IMG/VR virus record: IMGVR_UViG_3300010354_003850
Span: 1 to 53,467 of that record
Source of the DNA: a virus
Reading direction: 5' to 3' (one strand)
Length of the DNA: 53,467 nucleotides
Shown here: positions 7,559-13,514 of the stretch, in pieces
How positions within the stretch are numbered: position 1 is the stretch's first letter
How the letters are laid out: each line of letters starts with the position of its first letter
Notes under the pieces: generated by a model
The model's database searches: none
What the model saw: only the letters and a program-made list of their open reading frames with translations
Told to the model about the DNA's origin: nothing
Position numbers and translations under genes: made by a program

Positions 7559-7849
7559 ATGGCAAAGATCATCGACAATCTAACCGAACAGCAGGATGCG
7601 CTCCGCAGCGAGATCATCGCTGCACTTCATGAGTCCGTTTGCAGCGTGACCTTCATCAAGTCAGACGGCACGGAGCGAGTCATGCAATGCACCCTTCTTC
7701 CCGAGAGGCTTCCGATTCGGGATGATGCCAACACAGGCAAGCCCAAGCCGAAGCGCACTCCGATGAATGTCGTTGTGTGGGACATCGAAAAGAGTGACTG
7801 GCGGTCATTTAACATTAAGAATGTAATCCGCTGGAAACGAGAGCGTTGA
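7559..7849 (+). CDS. SH3-beta-barrel-fold phage protein
   Basis: A protein of 96 residues from ATG 7559, the start dictated by the promoter just upstream. After a helical N-terminus, the core (VCSVTFIKSDGTERVMQCTL ... PMNVVVWDIEKSDWRSFNI) is the pattern of a small protein widespread in T4-like and cyanobacterial phages, annotated as SH3 beta-barrel fold: VTF.K.DG..R.M.CTL, then VWD.....WR.F. Its role is unknown, perhaps nucleic-acid or protein binding early in infection. The first tRNA follows 7 bases after the stop. Confidence 0.75.
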   Translation: MAKIIDNLTEQQDALRSEIIAALHESVCSVTFIKSDGTERVMQCTLLPERLPIRDDANTGKPKPKRTPMNVVVWDIEKSDWRSFNIKNVIRWKRER

Positions 7850-7856
7850 ATCTCTT

Positions 7857-7930
7857 GTTCCCGTAACTCAGTTGGATAGAGTAGTTGCCTTCTAAGCAAC
7901 AAGTCGCTGGTTCGAATCCAGCCGGGAACG
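7857..7930 (+). tRNA. tRNA-Arg (TCT)
   Basis: A complete cloverleaf of 74 nt: acceptor GTTCCCG/CGGGAAC, anticodon stem GTTGC/GCAAC with loop CTTCTAA (anticodon TCT), T-arm GCTGG-TTCGAAT-CCAGC, discriminator G. CCA is not encoded. It reads AGA/AGG. Confidence 0.95.
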
Positions 7931-7935
7931 CTAAC

Positions 7936-8008
7936 GCTCTCGTAACTCAGTTGGTAGAGTAGCGGTCTTTTAAACCGCAAGTCATGGGTTCGAACCCCAT
8001 CGGGAGCA
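7936..8008 (+). tRNA. tRNA-Lys (TTT)
   Basis: A 73-nt cloverleaf: acceptor GCTCTCG/CGGGAGC, anticodon stem GCGGT/ACCGC with loop CTTTTAA (anticodon TTT), T-arm ATGGG/CCCAT, discriminator A. CCA is not encoded. Confidence 0.95.
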
Positions 8009-8013
8009 TTCGG

Positions 8014-8020
8014 CTAAATA
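8014..8020 (+). promoter_or_regulatory. T4-type late promoter (CTAAATA), nearly leaderless
   Basis: CTAAATA lies 6 bases after the tRNA-Lys gene. The predicted start near 8026 lies past GTG 8024 and four bases before ATG 8030, which decides the start codon of the next gene. Confidence 0.7.
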
Positions 8021-8029
8021 CCTGTGACC

Positions 8030-8557
8030 ATGAAATCCTTTATGCACCACATCACAGAGGCACCCAAAGGCGAAATCTACTGCGACATGGACGGTGTTCT
8101 GGTTGACATCATCGGCGGTCTTTCGAAACTTTACGGGATCAAGGATTTGAGCAATCGTAACTTTGATTCCTACATCGATCCGCTCAAGCCACAGATCGAC
8201 AAGGAGCATCCGAATCTATTTGCCGAACTTCCTTGGATGAAGGACGGCAAGCAGTTGTGGAACTACATCTCCAAGTACGAGCCGAACATTCTTTCCGCAC
8301 ACACCAACACATGGCAACCTAACTCAAAGGCTGACAAGAGAAAGTGGATTGAAAAGAATCTTCGTCCGCTTCCCAATCTCAGTCACATTCTTTTGCAGCG
8401 TCACAAAAAGAAGTACGCCACGAAGAATGGTGTGCCGAACATTCTTATCGATGATTGGAGCAAGAACATCGATGAGTGGAAGGCAGCGGGGGGAATCGGA
8501 ATCAAGCACAAGAGCGCAGCGGAGACAATTGCAGCATTGAAGAAACTTGGTTATTGA
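8030..8557 (+). CDS. Capsid-targeted 5'(3')-deoxyribonucleotidase-like HAD phosphatase
   Basis: A protein of 175 residues. ATG 8030 gives MKSFMHHITE, a capsid-targeting-like leader with I-x-E, directly followed by the enzyme body. The HAD motif I CDMDGVLVD (Asp19, Asp21), motif II in LSAHTN, and the late acidic motif NILIDDWSKNIDEW match the 5'-nucleotidase C family that dephosphorylates (deoxy)nucleoside monophosphates. Length (~165-residue body) fits. A late promoter rather than an early one is unusual for nucleotide metabolism and, with the leader, suggests delivery from the capsid. No Shine-Dalgarno is seen. Confidence 0.75.
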   Translation: MKSFMHHITEAPKGEIYCDMDGVLVDIIGGLSKLYGIKDLSNRNFDSYIDPLKPQIDKEHPNLFAELPWMKDGKQLWNYISKYEPNILSAHTNTWQPNSKADKRKWIEKNLRPLPNLSHILLQRHKKKYATKNGVPNILIDDWSKNIDEWKAAGGIGIKHKSAAETIAALKKLGY

Positions 8558-8561
8558 ATAT

Positions 8562-8634
8562 GGCGGGGTAGACCAACGGCAGAGTCAGTTGACTCAAAAT
8601 CAACAAAGTGTGGGTTCGAATCCCACTCCCGCTA
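8562..8634 (+). tRNA. tRNA with CAA anticodon (Leu codon) on a short-variable-arm scaffold
   Basis: A 73-nt cloverleaf: acceptor GGCGGGG/TCCCGCT with two G-T pairs, anticodon stem GTTGA/TCAAC with loop CTCAAAA (anticodon CAA at 8595-8597), variable region AAAGT of only five bases, T-arm GTGGG-TTCGAAT-CCCAC, discriminator A. CAA would read UUG (Leu), but bacterial tRNA-Leu normally has a long variable arm. Amino-acid identity is therefore uncertain. Confidence 0.8.
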
Positions 8635-8653
8635 CTAGTGAAAGGAGTTTGTT

Positions 8654-8983
8654 ATGCAAGGCAACAATGGCGCAGGAAAGGGCGATGATTACCGCCCCGT
8701 AGACCTTGAGAAGTACGGCAAGAACTACGATGCCATCTTTGGCTCAAAGGAGCCGAAGAAAAAGAAAAACGAGAAGCCCCAAGACACATGGATCATCCCA
8801 ATTGAGGAATCCATGTTTTATGATTTGGACGAAAAGACGGGACAGGAAACTGCGGAGAAGAAGTGCTATATTCGCATCCCGCCCGAAGTTTGTCGCCGCA
8901 TGAAGATTCGTGTGGGCACACCGCTTGACATAAAGGTTGTGAATGGAACCATTCAAGTAAGAAAGGTGAAGGGAAAGAGATGA
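8654..8983 (+). CDS. Small protein with AbrB/SpoVT-like C-terminal domain
   Basis: A protein of 109 residues; AAAGGAG lies 8 bases before the ATG. The N-terminus (GAGKGDDYRPVDLEKYGKNYDAIFG) resembles the GKGD..RP...Y..N.D.IFG segment recurrent in phage hypothetical proteins. After a Lys-rich linker, the C-terminal part (CYIRIPPEVCRRMKIRVG, then a strand) has the IP.EV...L.I..G..L pattern of AbrB/MazE swapped-hairpin domains, which usually bind DNA. A small regulator is inferred. It overlaps the next gene by four bases (ATGA). Confidence 0.55.
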   Translation: MQGNNGAGKGDDYRPVDLEKYGKNYDAIFGSKEPKKKKNEKPQDTWIIPIEESMFYDLDEKTGQETAEKKCYIRIPPEVCRRMKIRVGTPLDIKVVNGTIQVRKVKGKR

Positions 8984-9216
8984 GCGAAGAAACATATGTG
9001 CCGGGAAAGGCATACAACGAAGGATGGCAGGATCGCTACGCAGGAAAGTTGGAGCGTAGTTGGAATAGCATGGGAGGTTCACGGTCTCCGTATTGGGAGG
9101 AGTATCAGCAGGGTTATGCCGATGCCTCCAAGGAGATCATTGAGAATGCCCGCACCGCTGTTAAAAAGAACACAAACGAAGCCAAGAGTGACAGTCAAAC
9201 CTTTCTTTTTGGCTGA
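8980..9216 (+). CDS. Small hypothetical protein
   Basis: A protein of 78 residues coupled by ATGA overlap to the AbrB-like gene. It has paired aromatic-glycine segments (AYNEGWQDRYAGK, YWEEYQQGYADAS) typical of small phage proteins but assignable to no family, and a polar C-terminus. A late promoter box overlaps its end. Confidence 0.5.
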   Translation: MSEETYVPGKAYNEGWQDRYAGKLERSWNSMGGSRSPYWEEYQQGYADASKEIIENARTAVKKNTNEAKSDSQTFLFG

Positions 9217-9224
9217 TATAAATA
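9217..9224 (+). promoter_or_regulatory. T4-type late promoter (TATAAATA, full consensus), leaderless
   Basis: An exact TATAAATA. The predicted start near 9230 is two bases from ATG 9232, so the message is effectively leaderless. Confidence 0.85.
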
Positions 9225-9231
9225 CCGTACC

Positions 9232-9597
9232 ATGACTCTAATTACCACACTACTTACCCTTCAGGCACAACTTCGTGTCCTGCATTGGCAAACAAAGTCT
9301 TACGCAGAGCATCAAGCATTGGGTGGTCTGTATGGAGACTTGGACGAAAAGATTGATGATTTCGTTGAGACCTTCTCCGGTCGATATGGTGTTCCTGCCG
9401 CAAAGACCGACTATAAACTGACGGTGGTCAATTACAAGGACAACGCAGGAGTTGTTCAGATTCTTGACACCGCAATCGGATACATGATGAAAGATGTTCC
9501 TGCCATGCTTAAGCCGGAGGATACTGATCTGTTGAACATCCGTGATGAGATTGTCGGTTCAATGAACAAGACCAAGTACTTGCTCAGACTTAAGTGA
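9232..9597 (+). CDS. Dps/ferritin-like helical protein (DUF5856-like)
   Basis: A protein of 121 residues. The start of helix A (LRVLHWQTKSYAEHQALGGLYGDLDEKIDDFVE) carries the spaced HW-H-D-E arrangement of Dps and ferritin-like proteins found in phages and often annotated DUF5856 or Dps-like. Three further helices follow. Bacterial Dps is ~160 residues, so this is a short form. The strong late promoter implies abundant late synthesis, perhaps for iron handling or DNA protection. Metal binding and DNA binding are untested. Confidence 0.65.
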   Translation: MTLITTLLTLQAQLRVLHWQTKSYAEHQALGGLYGDLDEKIDDFVETFSGRYGVPAAKTDYKLTVVNYKDNAGVVQILDTAIGYMMKDVPAMLKPEDTDLLNIRDEIVGSMNKTKYLLRLK

Positions 9598-9609
9598 TTG
9601 GAGATCATC

Positions 9610-10056
9610 ATGAAATGTGAATTTGATCGATATGAAGATGATCCAGACTATGGACCTAGCAGCACTTTCTATTACAAGTCCGGGTTTTCTTTACATATAG
9701 TACGAGTCCTTAACGGCATTGACATTCGACCAAAAATTAATGAAGATTGGAACGGCATATGTTCCCTTATTTCACGGAGCGATGCTGAAGTTTACATTTG
9801 GTTTGATTGTGTGATTGATGCGCTGACTCGGTATTTCTCGATTTACGGGAATTCTCCAAAGATACTAGTATCCTTTAAAGAAGATATGAGTGACGAATCT
9901 CCCACTTTCAAATACATTGTCAACGCATTCGCATCAATAGATTACACTTTAGTAAGGAAGATGAAGAAGGAATGTGGGGCGTGTGAAAATTTGTATTTGA
10001 TGGTCTTCAAGCATTCAACCGCCGAAGAGGTCGAACAGCCGTATGACCACTACTGA
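9610..10056 (+). CDS. Unknown protein, copy 1 of a tandem paralogous pair
   Basis: A protein of 148 residues; GGAG precedes ATG 9610. It shares an aligned core with the next gene: (Y/S)xWFDxVxD...R, then PKILVSFKEDMSDESP, a helix ending IDYTLVRKMKKEC, and LYLMVFK. Base composition is AT-rich relative to neighbours. Two cysteines (ECGAC) near the end recur as KCLNC in the copy. Not recognised. It overlaps copy 2 by 14 bases. Confidence 0.6.
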   Translation: MKCEFDRYEDDPDYGPSSTFYYKSGFSLHIVRVLNGIDIRPKINEDWNGICSLISRSDAEVYIWFDCVIDALTRYFSIYGNSPKILVSFKEDMSDESPTFKYIVNAFASIDYTLVRKMKKECGACENLYLMVFKHSTAEEVEQPYDHY

Positions 10057-10510
10057 TTGTCATTTTCAAAGAGTCTGGTTTCCTTCCAATGAAAGTGGAA
10101 CAATTTCTCATGCATATGACTACTCTTGTGGACTGACTGTACGCATATACGGAAACATTGGTGACGAACTGATTACTATCAAACCACACATTAGCAACAA
10201 CTTTTCTGCCATATGCGAAAAAATGCAAATCATGACGGAAACTCTATCTATGTGGTTTGATGTTGTAAAAGACTCAGTTGTACGACACATCGAAAATACG
10301 ATGTATCGTCCAAAGTACATCATGATAGCCTTCAAAAAGAATCTTTCGGATGACCCCGTTATTGAGCAACAGGTGATTGACAGGTTTGAATCAATAGGCT
10401 ATAATCTGCACAAAGAGATGACTAGAAAGTGTCTAAATTGTGATGACGCAAGTGATCTCTACATTACTGTCTTTAGAAACAAAGGGGTCGAACAGGAATC
10501 GATTGCATGA
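10043..10510 (+). CDS. Unknown protein, copy 2 of the tandem pair; 3' end overlaps tmRNA
   Basis: A protein of 155 residues, diverged from the preceding gene (WFDVVKDSVVRH, PKYIMIAFKKNLSDDP, IGYNLHKEMTRKCLNC, LYITVFR). Beyond the shared core the N-terminus differs. The final 27 bases, including the stop, overlap the 5' end of the tmRNA gene, so the same DNA must satisfy both a protein end and the tmRNA acceptor strand. Confidence 0.6.
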   Translation: MTTTDCHFQRVWFPSNESGTISHAYDYSCGLTVRIYGNIGDELITIKPHISNNFSAICEKMQIMTETLSMWFDVVKDSVVRHIENTMYRPKYIMIAFKKNLSDDPVIEQQVIDRFESIGYNLHKEMTRKCLNCDDASDLYITVFRNKGVEQESIA

Positions 10511-10824
10511 GTACTGATGAGTGATGCGCCAAGAGGAACCATGCTAGGCTCTTAAAAGCGTATGGAAATCAAGACTGCCAACAAGCAGACTCGCCGTTAC
10601 GCTCTCGCAGCGTGACCTCAAACCACCCGACTCCGCTAGGGTGGGGAGAGCAAACAGCGGATGGGCTTTCGGGAACGGGAACGCCGAAGGAAGCCGAGAA
10701 CAAAGAGTCCCAATCTGATCCGCTAAGTCGCCTTCAGCGGCGGGTCTGAACAAGTGAAGGATATTGGCGTAGTAAGCACCACGGAATGCATGACAACACG
10801 GGGGTTCGAATCCCCCCGACTCCA
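10484..10824 (+). ncRNA. ssrA: Phage-encoded one-piece tmRNA (ssrA), tag ANKQTRRYALAA
   Basis: The 5' end GGGGTCG (10484-10490) pairs with CGACTCC (10817-10823), closing a tRNA-like acceptor. The 3' end has a perfect T-arm (GGGGG-TTCGAAT-CCCCC, 10800-10816) and discriminator A; CCA is not encoded. After the 5' end comes GGAATCGATT, a variant of the conserved tmRNA GGATTCGAC. At 10577-10615, 94 nt from the 5' end (about 90 in E. coli), a frame reads ANKQTRRYALAA then TGA, a proteolysis tag ending in the classic YALAA. Total length 341 nt is normal. The pseudoknot region follows the tag. It would rescue stalled ribosomes and tag products for ClpXP-type decay. Confidence 0.9.
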
Positions 10825-10830
10825 CTAACT

Positions 10831-10902
10831 GCGGATGTAACTCAACGGTAGAGTGCCACCCTTCCAAGATGGCTGTTGTGGGTTCGAATCCCATCATCCG
10901 CT
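10831..10902 (+). tRNA. tRNA-Gly (TCC)
   Basis: A 72-nt cloverleaf: acceptor GCGGATG/CATCCGC, anticodon loop CTTCCAA (TCC), T-arm GTGGG/CCCAT, discriminator T as usual for Gly. The anticodon stem CCACC/GATGG has one C-A mismatch. It begins 6 bases after the tmRNA. Confidence 0.9.
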
Positions 10903-11158
10903 TCTTTGATAGATCAACGAAACGCTAACCAAGGAGATACAATGAACGCCGTCCATAGTTAACTATTATTGATTGAGTCGGTGTGTAGGTCCGTTGGTGT
11001 ACCCTAGGTACTATACCCTTCCGAAAGGATGTAAAACGGCAGCACCGACACTCGGACCGATGGCGGGAATGTCCATCGTTTTGGCAAGTAGTGGAATGTT
11101 CTTGCCATGTAATGGCAAATACATCTCCGGTCTGACCCACCTCACGGGTCATTTCTAT
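10903..11158 (+). ncRNA. Structured RNA region with possible pseudoknot and a six-codon mini-ORF
   Basis: This is a gap between tRNA genes with no credible protein gene. AAGGAGA and ATG at 10942 open a six-codon frame (MNAVHS, stop 10960-10962). Downstream, GTCGGTG (10977-10983) pairs with CACCGAC (11043-11049) and GGTCCG (10988-10993) with CGGACC (11053-11058). The two helices cross, forming an H-type pseudoknot. Further hairpins are CGATGG/CCATCG (~11058-11077), GGCAAG/CTTGCC (~11083-11105) and GACCC/GGGTC (~11134-11150). The density of helices suggests a stable RNA. The mini-ORF could be a leader peptide or the remnant of a deleted gene. Confidence 0.45.
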
Positions 11159-11230
11159 TGGCTCGTAGCACAACGGTAGTGCATCCCGCTGTTAACGGGA
11201 CGGTTGAAGGTTCGAATCCTTCCGAGCCAG
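11159..11230 (+). tRNA. tRNA-Asn (GTT)
   Basis: A 72-nt cloverleaf: acceptor TGGCTCG/CGAGCCA, anticodon stem TCCCG/CGGGA with loop CTGTTAA (GTT), T-arm GAAGG/CCTTC, discriminator G. Confidence 0.95.
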
Positions 11231-11231
11231 T

Positions 11232-11302
11232 TCCCTTGTGGTGTAACGGTAGCACAGGAGATTTTGGTTCTTCTAGTTTTGGTTCGAATCCAAGCGAGGG
11301 AA
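11232..11302 (+). tRNA. tRNA-Gln (TTG)
   Basis: A 71-nt cloverleaf: acceptor TCCCTTG/CGAGGGA with one G-T pair, anticodon stem GGAGA/TCTTC with loop TTTTGGT (TTG), four-base variable region, T-arm TTTGG/CCAAG, discriminator A. Confidence 0.88.
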
Positions 11303-11307
11303 CCTAT

Positions 11308-11379
11308 GCCGTCTTAGCACAGCGGTAGTGCAGTTGATTTGTAATCAACAGGTCATCGGTTCGAATCCGATAGGCGGCT
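11308..11379 (+). tRNA. tRNA-Thr (TGT)
   Basis: A 72-nt cloverleaf: acceptor GCCGTCT/AGGCGGC, anticodon stem GTTGA/TCAAC with loop TTTGTAA (TGT), T-arm ATCGG/CCGAT, discriminator T. Confidence 0.93.
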
Positions 11380-11395
11380 TTGGTCTGATAATCAC

Positions 11396-11477
11396 GGGAG
11401 TGTACTCAAGCGGACAACGAGGGCAGACTGTAAATCTGCTGCCATTGGCTACGGGGGTTCGAATCCCTCCGCTCCCA
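11396..11477 (+). tRNA. tRNA-Tyr (GTA)
   Basis: An 82-nt class II tRNA: acceptor GGGAGTG/CGCTCCC, anticodon stem GCAGA/TCTGC with loop CTGTAAA (GTA), 13-base variable arm, T-arm GGGGG/CCCTC, discriminator A. Confidence 0.93.
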
Positions 11478-11480
11478 TTC

Positions 11481-11509
11481 TTGACACGGGGGAAGTTCTG
11501 TGCTATGAT
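11481..11509 (+). promoter_or_regulatory. Early sigma-70 promoter, leaderless
   Basis: TTGACA (11481-11486), 17-base spacer, TATGAT (11504-11509), a near-perfect promoter 4 bases after tRNA-Tyr. Start expected at ~11516, one base before ATG 11517. Confidence 0.85.
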
Positions 11510-11516
11510 CGTCAAT

Positions 11517-11897
11517 ATGAACAATTACACCTTCACCTTCGGAAGTCGTTACGGCGAGAAGAGAACTGCAACCTTGATTGAGGAAGAGAAGGGACAGGCT
11601 ACCTTCCATGTGCATGGCGTATCTCGCTATGTCCGTGGTGGAGAAGACATGTTCGACTTTGAGGGTGGTCCGTTCTATGGGGTCGGTGGCGACTTCCATG
11701 GGCGAGGAGACATTCTCTCCGTTGTCCCTGCACCTAGAGTGGTTCCCGCAGATCAGAATGATTCTGTTGGGGGATGCCTTGTTGTGGTCAAGTTGAACAA
11801 GGATGCCAAGAAGGAAATTCAGAAGTGGAACGAAAGCCGTCCCAAGATCGAAGCACTCAAGCAGGAGATCGGTGAATGGCTAGACAATGGGGAATAA
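11517..11897 (+). CDS. Early hypothetical protein
   Basis: A protein of 126 residues. The promoter placement fixes ATG 11517 as the start and implies a leaderless message. The N-terminal ~60 residues look like beta strands (YTFTFGSRYGEKRTATLIE, ATFHVHGVSRYV), with a Gly/Phe-rich middle (FDFEGGPFYGVGGDFHGRGD) and a helical C-terminus (KKEIQKWNESRPKIEALKQE). Unknown family. Its end overlaps the next frame by 22 bases. Confidence 0.6.
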   Translation: MNNYTFTFGSRYGEKRTATLIEEEKGQATFHVHGVSRYVRGGEDMFDFEGGPFYGVGGDFHGRGDILSVVPAPRVVPADQNDSVGGCLVVVKLNKDAKKEIQKWNESRPKIEALKQEIGEWLDNGE

Positions 11898-12262
11898 AAC
11901 TGTACAGCGGCAATGAAGACCGTGGTTGGGTTGTTTCGCACGGGCGTGTTGTCGCAGTCTACGAAGACAAGGACTTTGCAGAAAAGGAAGCAGAATGGCT
12001 GACGAACTTTCAGAAGAAGTGCGGAACGAAGAATCAGTACAAGGCAACCAAGTGGACTCCCGAGGAGGGAATGGAAACCCAAGTACAAGTGCCGCAATCG
12101 ACAAGATCGCAAAACTCGCTGACGCTCTCCGAGCATCGCAAGAAAAGCGTAGAGAAGAAATCGAAGCCCGTTACCCAAGGGTCTTCGGCGGTGGCACCAA
12201 CTCTCCCGACAAATCTATCGGAACTGTTTATTGGGAATTTGGATACGGATGGGACTCCCTGA
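11876..12262 (+). CDS. Hypothetical protein in a long overlap with the next gene
   Basis: A 128-residue frame from ATG 11876. The first ~65 residues look like a real protein (WGIKLYSGNEDRGWVVSHGRVVAVYEDKDFAEKEAEWLTNF). After about 12065 the translation becomes Ser/Thr/Gln-rich and reads like a shadow of the better-supported frame starting at 11995. Either the genes truly overlap by 268 bases, or a frameshift has lengthened this one. No distinct ribosome site; coupling to the preceding gene is likely. Confidence 0.45.
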   Translation: MARQWGIKLYSGNEDRGWVVSHGRVVAVYEDKDFAEKEAEWLTNFQKKCGTKNQYKATKWTPEEGMETQVQVPQSTRSQNSLTLSEHRKKSVEKKSKPVTQGSSAVAPTLPTNLSELFIGNLDTDGTP

Positions 12263-12594
12263 TCGAAAACCTTGCGGCGGCTATCGACCGTGAGATTGAA
12301 CACGATCCTTCCCTCCTCATCGAAGACCATGAGAACGGCAAGTTTGCCTTCAAGGTTGAGCAGATGAAGGAGAAGTTCGGCGCACTCCGTTTCTACTACA
12401 GCGGAGGAAACGATAGGATTCATGGTCTCGTTGACATGACAGAGAACCTGTCTGCAAGCGTTTGCGAGGTTTGTGGTAGTCTTGGGACTCTGTGCAAGAA
12501 GGACAACGGTTCTTGGATGAAGACCCTGTGCGAGGACTGTGCGGAAAAGATGGGATTCACCCCCATTTTGTTTGATGATGATGCAGAGGCATGA
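11995..12594 (+). CDS. Conserved phage protein with C-terminal four-cysteine zinc-ribbon-like motif
   Basis: A protein of 199 residues from ATG 11995; GTG 12052 is a later alternative. The body (RYPRVFGG, FGYGWDSLIENLAAAIDREIEHDP, VEQMKEKFGALRFYYSGG) followed by CEVCGS...C...WMKTLCEDCAEKMG matches a common phage and bacterial hypothetical family: an F.....GW..LI..L segment, QVKEKFG.LRFY, then two CxxC-type pairs. The cysteines probably bind zinc. The N-terminal ~30 residues overlap the upstream frame and are low in complexity. Function unknown. Confidence 0.65.
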   Translation: MADELSEEVRNEESVQGNQVDSRGGNGNPSTSAAIDKIAKLADALRASQEKRREEIEARYPRVFGGGTNSPDKSIGTVYWEFGYGWDSLIENLAAAIDREIEHDPSLLIEDHENGKFAFKVEQMKEKFGALRFYYSGGNDRIHGLVDMTENLSASVCEVCGSLGTLCKKDNGSWMKTLCEDCAEKMGFTPILFDDDAEA

Positions 12595-12598
12595 TGTC

Positions 12599-12605
12599 AT
12601 AAATA
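12599..12605 (+). promoter_or_regulatory. T4-type late promoter (ATAAATA), leaderless
   Basis: ATAAATA ends at 12605. The predicted start ~12611 is one base before ATG 12612 and lies after the in-frame GTG 12606, so the ATG is the start. Confidence 0.7.
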
Positions 12606-12611
12606 GTGGAT

Positions 12612-13016
12612 ATGGCTAACCAATTCGACAACCCACTAGTAAATGACATCATCAAGGTGATCTCCGAGGAAACAAATCCGCCCATGACTCTTGTAGTCAA
12701 CGGCACGAACGCAAAGACTCTGGATTTCACCGAGGACGCAAACGATCCTTCCGTCCACCTGTTTGGTCTTGGGGTTAGGAAACTCTCCACCCTGAAGAAA
12801 GAGATTCAGCAGGACTTGATGCGGTTCACTCAATTGGTCGGCAACAGGGATGCAAAGGATCTCATGGTTTACCTGACCGATTTTCAAGGCAAGTATTCGA
12901 GCAATATGTACTTCGCCTATAAGATTCAAGCCTTGATGGAAATCGAAGAGTTCATGAAGCGTCCCGAAGTCAAGCGCAAGGTGACCTTGATCAAGAAGAA
13001 GAAGCAAGGTGGCTAA
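12612..13016 (+). CDS. Late protein of unknown function
   Basis: A protein of 134 residues, leaderless from its late promoter. The N-terminus MANQFDNPLVNDIIKVISEE has an amphipathic helix with an I-x-E site, weakly like the packaged set. The body has beta-type segments (MTLVVNGTNAKTLDF) followed by helices and a basic tail (KVTLIKKKKQGG). The fold is unrecognised; a structural or packaged protein is plausible from the promoter. Confidence 0.55.
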   Translation: MANQFDNPLVNDIIKVISEETNPPMTLVVNGTNAKTLDFTEDANDPSVHLFGLGVRKLSTLKKEIQQDLMRFTQLVGNRDAKDLMVYLTDFQGKYSSNMYFAYKIQALMEIEEFMKRPEVKRKVTLIKKKKQGG

Positions 13017-13416
13017 AGCATTGAGAAACAATGCCCGTGTGACAAGTTGTCGCACACGCACATGCGCCCCCACGGGCGAGATGAAGGCATTGATTGCAGC
13101 CAAGTTGGGCAAGGGCGGCAAGTCTGATGACCGTGGCTATTCCGAAATTCTTGCTTTGGTTGACAAGATGGTTGAATCGAATGTTTGGGGAGGCAGCATC
13201 AAGGGATACCTTTTCAAGGGATCGGTTGATACTGGTACAAGGAGTGCGGTCACGGGATTCGCCAGAAGCAACGGCTGGCAACAGACAAATGGAAAGCGAA
13301 TCGTAAAGTATGGAATCATCATTCGTGGTGGCAAGCAGAACCGCCGTCACCTTCTCATCTTCGGTTACTATCGTGGAACCCCAAACCGAGCATACTGCTC
13401 ATTAACTGTAATATGA
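13009..13416 (+). CDS. Hypothetical protein carrying a GC-rich repeat near its start
   Basis: A 135-residue frame from GTG 13009, overlapping the previous gene by 8 bases. Residues ~15-24 are encoded by a GC-rich CGCAC/CGGGCG repeat of the kind found in three other genes here. If translation instead began at ATG 13081 (MKALIAAKLGKGGK), the repeat would be in the leader. The rest (GSIKGYLFKGSVDTGTRSAV, KRIVKYGIIIRGGKQNRRHLL, CSLTVI) looks like a small alpha/beta domain of unknown type. Confidence 0.5.
   Translation: MAKALRNNARVTSCRTRTCAPTGEMKALIAAKLGKGGKSDDRGYSEILALVDKMVESNVWGGSIKGYLFKGSVDTGTRSAVTGFARSNGWQQTNGKRIVKYGIIIRGGKQNRRHLLIFGYYRGTPNRAYCSLTVI
13051..13080 (+). repeat. GC-rich CGCAC/ACGGGCG repeat, copy A
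   Basis: A GC-rich run of CGCAC and CACGGGCG units in DNA otherwise near 47% GC. Related runs lie at 27911-27967, 41388-41434 and 50120-50170. This copy is short and degenerate. Confidence 0.5.
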
Positions 13417-13434
13417 AAAAGATCATTCAATTGT

Positions 13435-13463
13435 TTGACATGAAAGGTCGTAGGGTGTATGAT
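13435..13463 (+). promoter_or_regulatory. Early sigma-70 promoter
   Basis: TTGACA (13435-13440), 17-base spacer, TATGAT (13458-13463). It lies inside the frame that opens at 13413 and points to the ATG at 13515. Confidence 0.75.
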
Positions 13464-13514
13464 TTCGCCCACGATTGGGAAAACGACTTACCATCTCTTG
13501 AAAGGAGAATCGTT

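Noticed and set aside
7627-7980. A minus-strand frame containing WIRTSDLLLRRQLLYPTELRE
   Set aside because: It is the reverse reading of tRNA-Arg and tRNA-Lys and overlaps a well-supported plus-strand gene.
10484-10824. tmRNA region considered as a tRNA interrupted by a group I intron
   Set aside because: The internal frame ending YALAA-stop at the tmRNA position and the 5'/3' pairing fit tmRNA directly; intron core elements were not evident.
10544-10897. A minus-strand frame with GFEPTT-like and ESGGFEPPCC sequences
   Set aside because: These are translations of tRNA/tmRNA T-arms read backwards, a familiar artefact; the RNA genes explain the region.
13413-13514. N-terminal extension of the membrane protein starting at ATG 13413
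   Set aside because: A near-consensus promoter lies inside it and AGGAG precedes ATG 13515 at ideal spacing.
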